Assembly: GCA_040902855.1 (NCBI GenBank)
Contig: JBBDWN010000165.1
Coordinates: forward strand, 1-13,056
Direction: 5' to 3'
DNA length: 13,056 bases
From: DATHWB01 sp040902855
GTDB lineage: Bacteria; Actinomycetota; Acidimicrobiia; Spongiisociales; ZC4RG35
Each line of letters opens with the position of its first letter. Within the stretch, counting starts at the first letter, position 1. Below the pieces are notes generated by a model. It did not search any database and was not told the DNA's origin. It saw only the letters and a list, made by a program, of their open reading frames with translations. Shown piece by piece: positions 1-8,771 of this stretch. The position numbers and the translations under genes were made by a program.

Positions 1-1
1 G

Positions 2-988
2 AATCGGCTGCGAGGTTTGCGGCACGAGGCAGGCTTGACGCAGGGGGAGTTGGCGGCACGTGCAGGCGTGAGCCGTCAGTTGGTGGGGGCAGTCGAGGCG
101 GGACGGCACCTGCCGCGCGTCGACGCGGGGCTCGCCTTGGCGGCTGCCCTCGGCGTAGATGTACGGCGGCTGTTCGGCTCTGCAGAGCCCGCCTCCGATG
201 TCGTGTCCGGACTCATGCCCCAAGAGGGTTCCGCTGTCCGGTTGGGGTGGGTGGGGGAGCGACTCGTGACGACTCCCGCCCGGATCGGGGGCGACGGGTG
301 GGACTCTGCCGATGCGGTGGTAGAGGGCGGCCGGGCGGTCCCATTCGGAGACGCCAACCCGGGCGCAGTGGTGGCGGGCTGTGAACCCGGACTGGAGACG
401 GTGGAACACCTGTTGCGCCAGGGCGGTTCGGGGGCGGTGGCGGTCGCGACGTCGAGTGGCGCCGCTCTCGATGCACTCGGCGCCGGGAGGGTTCACGCCG
501 CGGTGGTCCACGGCCCGGTTGGGTCACTGCCGAGGTACCCACCGACCGTGGTCCGGTTCCGGCTGACCGGGTGGCGCGTCGGGCTGGCGATTCCTCCTGG
601 CCTCGGGTCGTCGTGGTGGCAGCAGGTGCTGGACGGTGAGCTTCCGGTCGTCCAGAGGGAGTCGGGTGCGGCAGTCCAGCGAACCCTCGAGGAAACGGTG
701 GGTGGGTCCACGCCGAAAGGCCCCAGGGTTGGCGGGCACGTGATCGCCGCCCGACACGGGATGGCGGCGGGCCTTCCGGCGCTGACCGTCGAGCCAGCCG
801 CCTTGGCAGTGGGCGCGGGGTTCCACCCGTTGGACCGCCACGAGGCCCAGTTGTGGGTGGGCGAAGAGTGGCTGGCAGACCGAGGTGTCGAACAGGTCGT
901 CGACCTCATCGCCAGTTCACGGTTCCGGCGTCGGCTGCAGGCCGTGGGTGGGTACGACCTCGACGGGATCGGAAGCCGGGTCGCATGA
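2..988 (+). CDS. HTH (XRE-type) regulator fused to a periplasmic-binding-like domain, 5' truncated
   Basis: Probable cytoplasmic transcription regulator of the molybdate operon it heads. The N-terminal part is a Cro/C1-type helix-turn-helix (motif around LTQGELAARAGVSRQLVGAVE, then a second helix block ending near LGVDVRRLF). The remaining roughly 250 residues resemble the PBP-like substrate-binding domain found in molybdate-linked regulators; segments such as GWRVGLAIPPGLG and HVIAARHGMAAGLPA fit it. A TTG codon lies at 17, but the frame is open to the window edge and the residues before it (NRLRG) look like the usual start of such an HTH, so the true start is probably outside the window. 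The stop codon overlaps the modA start (ATGA), which argues for co-transcription and translational coupling. Sensing of molybdate or a pterin ligand is inferred from context only. The HTH and overall class are confident; the ligand is not. Confidence 0.8.
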   Translation, partial: NRLRGLRHEAGLTQGELAARAGVSRQLVGAVEAGRHLPRVDAGLALAAALGVDVRRLFGSAEPASDVVSGLMPQEGSAVRLGWVGERLVTTPARIGGDGWDSADAVVEGGRAVPFGDANPGAVVAGCEPGLETVEHLLRQGGSGAVAVATSSGAALDALGAGRVHAAVVHGPVGSLPRYPPTVVRFRLTGWRVGLAIPPGLGSSWWQQVLDGELPVVQRESGAAVQRTLEETVGGSTPKGPRVGGHVIAARHGMAAGLPALTVEPAALAVGAGFHPLDRHEAQLWVGEEWLADRGVEQVVDLIASSRFRRRLQAVGGYDLDGIGSRVA

Positions 989-1785
989 GACGTCGAGTGA
1001 CGTTGCTGGTGACGGTTCTGGTGGTCGGCGGATGCGGAATGCCAGCCGCTCCCGCTTCGGAAGGGCTGACCGGGGATGCCGCCCTGCTCGTGGCAGCCGC
1101 TGCTGATCTGAGACCGGCCTTCGAAGAGATCGCCGAGCTGTTCGCCACCGAGACCGGCCATGAGGTGATCTTCGACTTCGGGTCGTCCGGACAGCTCGCG
1201 CAGCGGATCATCGAGGGTGCCCCCGTGGACGTGTACGCCTCTGCCAGCTCTTCGTTCGTCGATCAGGTTCTCGCGTCCGGGGTGGGCGACCGCGAGACCA
1301 AGGCCACCTACGCCTTCGGTCGGATCACCATCTGGTCGATGGCTGGAACCTGGGGCGGGTGGACCGACCTCGCCGATCTGGTCGCCGATCCGGACGTCGT
1401 TTTCCTGGCGATCGCCAATCCCGAGCATGCCCCGTACGGGTTGGCAGCCAAAGAGGCCCTGCTGTCGGCCGGACTGTGGGAGGCGGTCGAACCCAGACTC
1501 GTCTTCGGAGAGAACATCTCCGACACCCAGCGTTTGGCAGACACCGGCGATGCCGACGCAGCCATCGTCGCACTGTCTCTGGCCATCGCCGCCGGCGAGA
1601 GGGGCGAGTGGGTATTGATCGACGAGTCGCTCCATCAGCACTTGGAACAGACCCTGATCGTTGTCACCGATGATCCCGACCGGGTCGAGGCGGCGACCGC
1701 GTTCGCCTCGTTCGTCAACGAGCGCGCAGGCCGCCACGTGATGACCCGCTTTGGGTTTGTCCTGCCTGGCGAGGACGCGGGCTGA
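985..1785 (+). CDS. modA: Molybdate ABC transporter substrate-binding lipoprotein ModA
   Basis: Extracytoplasmic molybdate (or tungstate) binding protein that delivers the oxyanion to ModBC. The 266-residue product starts with a lipoprotein signal: basic MRRR, a hydrophobic run and a VGGC lipobox with Cys17 as the predicted lipidated residue. Family signatures follow in order: the AAAADLRPAFEEIA first strand and helix, FGSSGQLAQRIIEGAPVDVY with the oxyanion-contacting serines, ANPEHAPYGLAA around residue 150, and a GENISDTQRLADTGDADAAIVALS block. The start at 985 is chosen because it overlaps the preceding stop (ATGA) and gives a proper signal peptide; a longer in-frame start at 853 would bury the signal. 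It is followed directly by modB with a TGATG overlap. Length is normal for the family. Confidence 0.95.
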   Translation: MRRRVTLLVTVLVVGGCGMPAAPASEGLTGDAALLVAAAADLRPAFEEIAELFATETGHEVIFDFGSSGQLAQRIIEGAPVDVYASASSSFVDQVLASGVGDRETKATYAFGRITIWSMAGTWGGWTDLADLVADPDVVFLAIANPEHAPYGLAAKEALLSAGLWEAVEPRLVFGENISDTQRLADTGDADAAIVALSLAIAAGERGEWVLIDESLHQHLEQTLIVVTDDPDRVEAATAFASFVNERAGRHVMTRFGFVLPGEDAG

Positions 1786-2438
1786 TGTGGGACCCGTTGA
1801 GGCTGTCGCTGCAGGTCACCGCATGCGCCACGTTGATCGTGGCGGTGACCGGTATCGGCCTCGGCTATCTCCTCGCGAGACGAGAGTTCCCCGGAAGGGG
1901 CCTGGTCGATGCAATCGCCAGCGCCCCCATCGTGATGCCCCCTACGGTCCTCGGCTATTACCTGTTGGTGATGGTGGGGCGCAACAGTCCGATCGGCCGT
2001 GCCTGGGAAGCGGTATTCGGATCGCCCCTGGTCTTCTCCTGGCAGGGAGCGGTGCTGGCGGCAGCGGTGGCGTCGTTCCCGTTCTGTCTGCGCTCGGCCC
2101 GTGCTGCCATCGAGTCGGTCGACCGGCGGTACGAGGCGGCCGGCCGGGTGATGGGTCTGTCGGGATGGCGGGTGGCGACACAGATCACCCTTCCTTTGGC
2201 CAGGCGTGGCCTGTTGGCGGGTGTGGCGTTGGCGTTCGCCCGGGCGCTCGGTGACTTTGGGACGACGGTGATGGTGGCGGGCAACATCCCAGGCCGGACC
2301 CAGACGATGCCCATCGCCGTCTACGACGCGGTCCAGGCGTTCGAATATGACCGTGCCGGCACTCTCGCCCTTGTCCTGCTCGCCGTCGCGGTGACGGTTC
2401 TCGTGATCGTTCGCCGCCTGGAAAGAACCGTTGTCTGA
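1785..2438 (+). CDS. modB: Molybdate ABC transporter permease ModB
   Basis: Inner-membrane permease of the molybdate importer, predicted to form the translocation path as a dimer. The 217-residue protein has about five hydrophobic segments (near residues 10-28, 44-64, 87-103, 142-165 and 192-209). It carries the EAA loop that docks on the ATPase at residues 117-138 (EAAGRVMGLSGWRV followed by ITLP). The ALGDFGTTVMVAGNIPG segment is typical of ModB/CysTW-type permeases. The ATG at 1785 overlaps the modA stop, and the gene's own stop overlaps the modC start, so the three are almost certainly translated from one message. Specificity for molybdate rather than sulfate is assigned from the neighbouring modA and modC. 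Confidence 0.95.
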   Translation: MWDPLRLSLQVTACATLIVAVTGIGLGYLLARREFPGRGLVDAIASAPIVMPPTVLGYYLLVMVGRNSPIGRAWEAVFGSPLVFSWQGAVLAAAVASFPFCLRSARAAIESVDRRYEAAGRVMGLSGWRVATQITLPLARRGLLAGVALAFARALGDFGTTVMVAGNIPGRTQTMPIAVYDAVQAFEYDRAGTLALVLLAVAVTVLVIVRRLERTVV

Positions 2439-3508
2439 TGCTGTCGGTCGACGTGACCCGCCGGGTCGGCGACTTCCGCCTCGATGCCCGCTTCGACACC
2501 GGTCAGGGAATCGCGGTCGTGGTCGGACCGTCGGGAGCGGGAAAGAGCCTCACCCTCCGGCTGGTCGCCGGGATCGAGGAACCGGACCACGGTCGGATCG
2601 TTCTCGGAGGAGAAACCCTCGTCGACACCGCCCGCGACGTCTGGACCCGGCCCCAGGACCGACGGGTGGGGATGGTGTTCCAGGATTCGTTGTTGCTGCC
2701 ACACCGGACGGTGCTCGCCAACGTTGCCCTCGCCGTCCGGGGCAAAGCGAAGCAACACCGCCGGGCCGAGGCGATGGGATGGCTCGAGGAGGTGGAAGGC
2801 GAAGAGTGGGCGGACCGTCACCCCCATCAGCTGTCCGGTGGCCAGGCCCAACGGGTTGCCCTCGCAAGAGCACTGGCGGGGGACCCGCGGATCCTCCTTC
2901 TCGACGAACCGTTCAACGCCCTCGACCCGCTGGTCCGTCACCGTCTCCGTCTCCTTGTGATGGACATCGTTCGACGCCGGCAGGTGCCTGCCCTCTTCGT
3001 CACCCACGACGCCACCGAAGCCTTTCTCCTCGCCGACGAGATCCACGTCATCGAAGCGGGTGCCGTCACCCAGAGCGGCACTCCCGACGGGATCAGGCTT
3101 CGACCCCGATCCGCCTATGTGGCTGAACTGGCCGGTTCCAACCTGATTCACGGGGTCGCCCGAGGCGGCGGGGTCGACATCGGAGGTCACGTTCTCCGGA
3201 TCGCCGACCATCAGGTCACCGGTCCGGTCCTGGCCACGATCAAGGCGTCCGCCATCGGAATCCACACCACCGAACCGCACGGGAGCTCACGCAACATCTG
3301 GAAGACCGAGATCAGCCTCATCGAGCATCTCGGGGAGAGAGTCCGCCTCGGTCTCGGCGACCCGCTTCCCCTGACCGCCGAGATCACCGAGGAGGCGGCG
3401 GTCGCCCTCGACCTTGATCAGGGGGCGGCCGTGTGGGTCTCGATCAAAGCCACCGAGATCGGCATCCAAGCCGAAGAGATGCGCTCACCGACGTCGACAT
3501 CGGACTGA
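2438..3508 (+). CDS. modC: Molybdate ABC transporter ATP-binding protein ModC
   Basis: Cytoplasmic ATPase that powers molybdate import through ModB. The 356-residue protein has a Walker A motif GPSGAGKS (residues 30-37), Q-loop Gln82, ABC signature LSGGQ (132-136), Walker B ILLLDE (152-157) and the switch histidine H190 in LFVTHD. A C-terminal region from about residue 230 holds a TOBE/MOP-like domain (for example IKASAIGIHT and a repeat-like IKATEIGIQ near the end), which in this family binds oxyanion and can regulate transport. The start overlaps the modB stop (TGATG). It is the last gene of the operon; a small opposite-strand gene ends 21 bp beyond it. All catalytic residues are present, so it should be functional. 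Confidence 0.95.
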   Translation: MLSVDVTRRVGDFRLDARFDTGQGIAVVVGPSGAGKSLTLRLVAGIEEPDHGRIVLGGETLVDTARDVWTRPQDRRVGMVFQDSLLLPHRTVLANVALAVRGKAKQHRRAEAMGWLEEVEGEEWADRHPHQLSGGQAQRVALARALAGDPRILLLDEPFNALDPLVRHRLRLLVMDIVRRRQVPALFVTHDATEAFLLADEIHVIEAGAVTQSGTPDGIRLRPRSAYVAELAGSNLIHGVARGGGVDIGGHVLRIADHQVTGPVLATIKASAIGIHTTEPHGSSRNIWKTEISLIEHLGERVRLGLGDPLPLTAEITEEAAVALDLDQGAAVWVSIKATEIGIQAEEMRSPTSTSD

Positions 3509-3529
3509 GTGACGGACGTCGGTGCGACA

Positions 3530-3724
3530 TCAGGGAGAAGCCATCACCGTTTCGGGGAACCGTTCGCTCGGCAAGAAGGTCACACCGTCGGTGAGGGATC
3601 CGATCCACCCATCCGAGCGTTCGCCGACGCTTTCGAGTGGCGTCCCTCCGCATCCGGTGATCGCGACCAGGATCAGTGCGGCCACGAAGGTACGCATCGT
3701 CCGAAAGTTGAGTGTCTGGCGCAT
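3530..3724 (-). CDS. Small predicted lipoprotein, family unknown
   Basis: I do not recognise the family. The 64-residue product begins MRQTLNFRTMR and continues into a hydrophobic stretch ending in a lipobox, AITGC, so the mature part would be about 40 residues anchored by an acylated Cys at residue 24. The ATG at 3724 is preferred over the internal one at 3697 because an AGGAG Shine-Dalgarno lies 4 bases upstream. The mature segment (GGTPLESVGERSDGW...) is hydrophilic and shows no repeat or domain I can name. It converges on modC and diverges from the fur gene. A forward frame over the same bases starting at 3509 exists, but it is low in hydrophobic residues and lacks a signal. The gene could also be the remnant of a longer lipoprotein. 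Confidence 0.55.
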   Translation of the reverse strand: MRQTLNFRTMRTFVAALILVAITGCGGTPLESVGERSDGWIGSLTDGVTFLPSERFPETVMASP

Positions 3725-3850
3725 GGGTCTCCTGTGTCCACCTCGCGGGAGCGCTCGGTGTGCAGTAGTGGTTCCCAGACGCCGGGTGTTCTAAACGGCT
3801 TTCTGCCGACTGTGGCCGAGAACCCGGAGGACTCGTGACAGGACTCGGTT

Positions 3851-3879
3851 TTGACACAGTCCAGAATTGGATCGATAGT
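3851..3879 (+). promoter_or_regulatory. fur promoter, predicted leaderless start
   Basis: A perfect TTGACA (3851-3856), a 17-bp spacer and GATAGT (3874-3879, four of six consensus bases) precede the Fur gene. Counting six bases past the -10 puts the first transcribed base on the G of the GTG start at 3886, so the message would have no leader. The spacer is locally AT-rich (CAGAATTGGATCGAT). Autoregulatory sites of actinobacterial FurA proteins are also AT-rich and near the start, so self-repression here is plausible but not shown. Confidence 0.7.
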
Positions 3880-3885
3880 GTAAGG

Positions 3886-4323
3886 GTGAGCACATCCGCC
3901 GACGCCGCCGAGTTCCTCCGTCAGCACGGCGTGCAGGTGACAGCCCAGCGGTTGGCAGTCCTGCGGGCGGTCTCGGCCAGTCCTCACGCCACTGCAGACG
4001 ACATCGAAGAGCTGGCACGAGCCGAGATTGGGGCCATTTCGCGGCAGGCCGTGTACGACGCCCTGGGGACCCTCACCGATCGGGGCCTCATCCGCCGCAT
4101 CCAGCCGGCACGGTCGGCTGCCCGGTACGAAGACCGGGTGGACGACAACCATCACCACATGGTCTGTCGCACCTGCGGTCTCACCGTTGACGTCGATTGC
4201 GCCGCCGAAGAGAGGCCATGCCTCCAGCTTGCGCACGATCACGGATTCAGCATCGACGAAGCAGAGGTTGTCTTCTGGGGCCACTGTCCGAACTGTCGGA
4301 CGTCCGAGGACACCAAAGCCTGA
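3886..4323 (+). CDS. furA: Fur-family transcription regulator (FurA-like)
   Basis: Metal-dependent repressor, most likely controlling itself and the adjacent katG as FurA does in actinobacteria. The 145-residue protein has an N-terminal winged helix (about residues 14-72, with the recognition helix around ISRQAVYDALGTL) and a C-terminal dimerisation and metal domain. The metal-binding features are a His cluster (H89-H91) next to CRTC (C94, C97) and a second pair in CPNC (C134, C137), the usual structural zinc site. The GTG at 3886 is chosen because the promoter places the transcript start there; an in-frame GTG at 3835 lies upstream of the -35 box and would not be transcribed. The stop is 32 bp before katG on the same strand. 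Which metal or peroxide signal it senses cannot be read from the sequence. Confidence 0.9.
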   Translation: MSTSADAAEFLRQHGVQVTAQRLAVLRAVSASPHATADDIEELARAEIGAISRQAVYDALGTLTDRGLIRRIQPARSAARYEDRVDDNHHHMVCRTCGLTVDVDCAAEERPCLQLAHDHGFSIDEAEVVFWGHCPNCRTSEDTKA

Positions 4324-4355
4324 CAGGCCCGCCACATGAGGAGCAGAGGAGCACG

Positions 4356-6590
<2,235 letters not shown>

Positions 6591-6623
6591 CGGGAGTGAC
6601 GGGCCGCCGCGGTGAACGTGGCG

Positions 6624-6633
6624 NNNNNNNNNN
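6624..6633. other. Assembly gap (10 N)
   Basis: Ten unknown bases sit in the convergent gap between katG and terC. The true length is unknown, since ten N is a common placeholder. GC-rich sequence with CCGCGG on both sides could form a hairpin that stopped assembly, for example a bidirectional terminator, but this cannot be seen. Confidence 0.95.
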
Positions 6634-6697
6634 CCCGCGGTCGTGTCGGATCAGATGCGGCGGAGTTCACCGAGTACCCGGTGCGCGAGGCAACGGC

Positions 6698-7495
6698 TCA
6701 GCGCTTGGCTCGGTTCAGACGACCCACTGCGCCGCCCGCGTCCGGGTGCTTGACGAACGTCGGGCGCAGCTCCACTGGCTGCGAGGTTGTCTTCTTCGAC
6801 CGTACCCGGAGGTTGATTGCCTCGACGAAGACCGAGAAACCCATCGCGAAGTAGATGTAGCCCTTCGGGATGTGGAAATCCCAACCCTCGGCCACGAGTG
6901 ACATCCCGATCAGCAAGAGGAAGCTCAACGCCAGCATCTTCACGGTTGGATGGCGATTGACGAAGTCGCTGAGTGCTTTGGCGGAGAGCAGCATCACGCC
7001 GATCGCAATGACAACCGCAGCCACCATCACGCCGATGTCGTCCGCCATCCCCACCGCCGTGATCACCGAATCCAGACTGAAAACCGCGTCGAGGATCAGA
7101 ATCTGTGCGATCACTGCGGCGAAGCTCGCCTTGGCCACCTGGCTCCCGTGGCTCGCTTCCTCTCCTTCGAGTTTTTCGTGGATCTCGAAGGTGGCCTTAC
7201 CCAACAGGAAGAGGCCTCCGAAGATCAGAATGAGATCCCGCCCGGAGAACTCCGAGCTGAATACTTCGAAGAGTGGATCGGTGAGCCCGATCACCCAGGA
7301 GATGGCGAGCAGCAACAGGATTCGCATCACCATCGCCAAGGTCAGCCCGACTGTGCGGGCGCGGCTCTGCTGGTCCTCCGGCAGTTTCCCGGCGAGGATC
7401 GAGATGAAGACGATGTTGTCGATCCCCAGCACGATCTCGAGAGACGTGAGTGTGAGGAGAGCGATCCAGATGTCGGGGTTTGAGATCCAGTCGAT
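6698..7495 (-). CDS. TerC-family integral membrane protein, apparent ATC start
   Basis: Multi-pass membrane protein of the TerC family, whose members act in tellurium resistance or manganese and metal homeostasis. Counted from 7495 it has 265 residues. The family hallmarks are E20 and the GIDN motif (LEIVLGIDNIVFISILAGKLP, residues 19-39) and DAVFSLDSVITAVG (136-149), with acidic residues inside membrane segments. Further hydrophobic helices and the YIYFAMGFSVFVEAINL end are typical. The start is odd. Family members begin close to M-D/E-W, which aligns with ATC-GAC-TGG here; an in-frame TAG lies four codons upstream (7505-7507); and the first standard start, GTG at 7432, would remove most of the first helix. 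A TAGCCT box six bases upstream of the ATC supports a leaderless start there. It converges with katG. Substrate is unknown. Confidence 0.88.
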   Translation of the reverse strand: MDWISNPDIWIALLTLTSLEIVLGIDNIVFISILAGKLPEDQQSRARTVGLTLAMVMRILLLLAISWVIGLTDPLFEVFSSEFSGRDLILIFGGLFLLGKATFEIHEKLEGEEASHGSQVAKASFAAVIAQILILDAVFSLDSVITAVGMADDIGVMVAAVVIAIGVMLLSAKALSDFVNRHPTVKMLALSFLLLIGMSLVAEGWDFHIPKGYIYFAMGFSVFVEAINLRVRSKKTTSQPVELRPTFVKHPDAGGAVGRLNRAKR

Positions 7496-7501
7496 GGCGA
7501 G

Positions 7502-7507
7502 AGGCTA
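7502..7507 (-). promoter_or_regulatory. Predicted -10 box of terC
   Basis: On the minus strand TAGCCT (fits TANNNT) is followed by six bases and then the ATC at which the TerC protein appears to begin. The same TAGCCTC heptamer, with identical spacing to an ATG, precedes the SDR gene at 12900. A weak GATACA lies 18 bp further upstream as a possible -35. Confidence 0.5.
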
Positions 7508-7537
7508 GAAGACCCGGCGTGGGTATGTATCGGACCC

Positions 7538-7590
7538 GCCGTTCTGGTGCGCGAAAACCACCGTATAGGTGGTGCTGAACCCAGGGTTTG
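7538..7590 (-). repeat. 53-bp structured repeat, copy 1
   Basis: This copy matches copy 2 at 49 of 53 positions. It contains a perfect hairpin with ACCACC and GGTGGT arms (7557-7573, five-base loop) and a second palindrome AACCC-N-GGGTT (7579-7589). Read on the minus strand, the hairpin is followed by TTTT. It lies 27 bp after the mazF stop and 43 bp before the terC start. Function is unknown: terminator, 5'-UTR element and dispersed extragenic palindrome are all open. Confidence 0.85.
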
Positions 7591-7617
7591 GAGCAGGTCG
7601 GTCGGGCGTGCGCCGGT

Positions 7618-7929
7618 TCAACAGTCGGCGAGGGCTGCCAACGCTCCACAGATCCGCGATCGCGCGTCGGGAATGACGCTGATGCGCTGGGTCAGGAAGC
7701 TGCGTCGGATCGGCTGAAGCCCCTCGAAGACGGCGGCACACGGCTCGGGAAGTCCGTCCCCCGGTCCGAGCGGGACTTCCGTTGGGATCGAGCGCAGAGT
7801 GCGCGTCACAGGTGCCACGACGATCATCGTCAAGACGGGGATCGCTGCAGATCGAGTGACGACGAGTACAGGGCGGCGCTTGTCCTCGGCTTCCGCCCAC
7901 CACAACTCGCCCTGACGAGGAGTCACCAT
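7618..7929 (-). CDS. MazF/PemK-family endoribonuclease toxin
   Basis: Type II toxin, predicted to cleave mRNA when freed from its antitoxin. The 103-residue protein matches the family in length and opens with the standard block RQGELWWAEAEDKRRPVLVVTR. Arg19 (in RRPVLVV) and Thr42 (in VAPVTRT) correspond to the two catalytic residues of MazF. The C-terminal part (VFEGLQPIRRSFLTQRISVI) is the usual dimer and substrate-loop region. Its ATG overlaps the antitoxin stop by seven bases (ATGGTGA), the classic order of antitoxin first, toxin second, with coupled translation. A copy of the structured repeat follows its stop. It looks intact. Confidence 0.93.
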   Translation of the reverse strand: MVTPRQGELWWAEAEDKRRPVLVVTRSAAIPVLTMIVVAPVTRTLRSIPTEVPLGPGDGLPEPCAAVFEGLQPIRRSFLTQRISVIPDARSRICGALAALADC

Positions 7930-8165
7930 GGTTCGTCAGCAATCATCCGTACGGTTGCCTCGTCGGTCCACCACGTCTCATCCTGGGGTTGCGCCGTGTA
8001 GCCGGCCACGATCTGGTCGCCGGTGCGTCGTCGCCGATGAGTGTCGACGATGGCGGCCAGCGCAACTCGCACCGCCTCCGAGCGCGACTCGAAGGTCCCG
8101 TCTTCGACCAATTGATCGACTCGGCGAACGAGATCCTCTTCGATCCGTGCGACGATCTGACCCAT
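7923..8165 (-). CDS. Ribbon-helix-helix antitoxin of the MazF module
   Basis: DNA-binding antitoxin that should neutralise the downstream MazF-like toxin and repress the pair. The 80-residue protein has an N-terminal ribbon-helix-helix fold: a strand (QIVARI, residues 3-8), then helix 1 (EEDLVRRVDQLVEDG) and helix 2 (SRSEAVRVALAAIV). The basic linker THRRRRTGD follows, then a Trp-rich acidic tail (residues 56-80, with DETWWTDEA) of the kind that wraps around MazF. The ATG at 8165 is chosen because the fold begins immediately after it and a -10-like TATACA lies seven bases upstream. A longer start at 8189 would add residues with no family support and would lie upstream of that box. The stop overlaps the toxin start. 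The palindrome at 8173-8193 is the likely operator. Confidence 0.9.
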   Translation of the reverse strand: MGQIVARIEEDLVRRVDQLVEDGTFESRSEAVRVALAAIVDTHRRRRTGDQIVAGYTAQPQDETWWTDEATVRMIADEPW

Positions 8166-8172
8166 TGCATGA

Positions 8173-8193
8173 TGTATAGCAAACTGCATTACA
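8173..8193 (-). promoter_or_regulatory. Predicted operator and -10 box of the toxin-antitoxin pair
   Basis: A 21-bp imperfect palindrome has arms TGTA..GCA and TGC..TACA, symmetrical at 14 of 21 positions. On the minus strand its left end contains TATACA, seven bases before the antitoxin ATG, so the operator would cover the -10 box and the mRNA would be nearly leaderless. RHH antitoxins typically bind such sites to repress their own operon. The palindrome overlaps the last codon (TAA) of the upstream DUF4262 gene. The overlap is seen; binding is inferred. Confidence 0.6.
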
Positions 8194-8692
8194 TGCGGGC
8201 ATCGAACGTGCCCGGCCGGGGCTGGAGGTGGGCGACCGTGCACCCGTCATCCCACGGGAACCGTCCCTGCTCGTCGTCGAAGGTCAATTGCAGCACCGGC
8301 ACCGAAACCTCGGCCGGCCTTTGATAGAAGTCGTTGGCGATGAACACGATGTCGCCCGGGTTGGGGACTTCCTCGGGGATGAGCTGGTGATGCCCATGTC
8401 TGATCGGGACGTTGGGCACGAGTTGGTCACCGCCCCTGATGCGGCCGCAGAGTTCGCTGAGGATCGACATGGCGTTGTCGATCGACACTCCGAAGATCAA
8501 CAACTCGGGGTGACCCATCCCGAAGAGTCCGACGGTGTACGCGAACGGTGGTTCGTCGCTTGTCGCGCAGTCGCAGCCCGGTCGGTCGCATCCCTCACCT
8601 CCCACGTATTGGATCATCCATCCGTTGGCACGGATGCCCTGTGTGAGGCGGGCGTTCTTCTGGTCGATCGCTGCTCGGATCGATGCGTCCAC
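8189..8692 (-). CDS. DUF4262 domain protein
   Basis: Function unknown; the protein belongs to the DUF4262 family. The 167-residue product shows its recognisable blocks: IRANGWMIQYV (20-30), PPFAYTVGLFGMGHPELLIFG (48-68) and VPVLQLTFDDEQGRFPWDDG (131-150). A Cys cluster (CDRPGCDC, residues 35-42) precedes the core and might bind metal, but this is a guess. The GTG at 8692 is chosen because a GGGAG Shine-Dalgarno lies six bases upstream; the frame is open much further upstream without a family match. The gene ends 23 bp before the antitoxin start, on the same strand, and its stop codon lies within the antitoxin operator. No signal peptide or membrane segment is visible. Whether it belongs to the toxin-antitoxin unit or is only a neighbour is not known. 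Confidence 0.85.
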   Translation of the reverse strand: MDASIRAAIDQKNARLTQGIRANGWMIQYVGGEGCDRPGCDCATSDEPPFAYTVGLFGMGHPELLIFGVSIDNAMSILSELCGRIRGGDQLVPNVPIRHGHHQLIPEEVPNPGDIVFIANDFYQRPAEVSVPVLQLTFDDEQGRFPWDDGCTVAHLQPRPGTFDARM

Positions 8693-8771
8693 GAGGCTCT
8701 CCCTCAGTCGGTGGGAAGTGGGACGGAACGTACGAGGAGCGAGTGACAGAACCGACGCTCGTAGGGAGACG

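Noticed and set aside
493..1737. 414-residue open frame on the minus strand opposite the regulator and modA
   Set aside because: Shadow of GC-rich coding sequence; no family match, and it overlaps well-supported genes throughout.
3509..3838. Forward open frame of 109 residues directly after modC
   Set aside because: Hydrophilic, no family, and it conflicts with the lipoprotein gene on the other strand, which has a signal peptide and a Shine-Dalgarno.
3861..3880. Explicit Fur box in the fur promoter
   Set aside because: The region is AT-rich with weak symmetry (CCAGAATTGG), but I see no convincing palindrome that matches a defined operator.
8228..8746. 172-residue forward frame opposite the DUF4262 gene
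   Set aside because: Mirror of a recognised protein family, with no own motifs.
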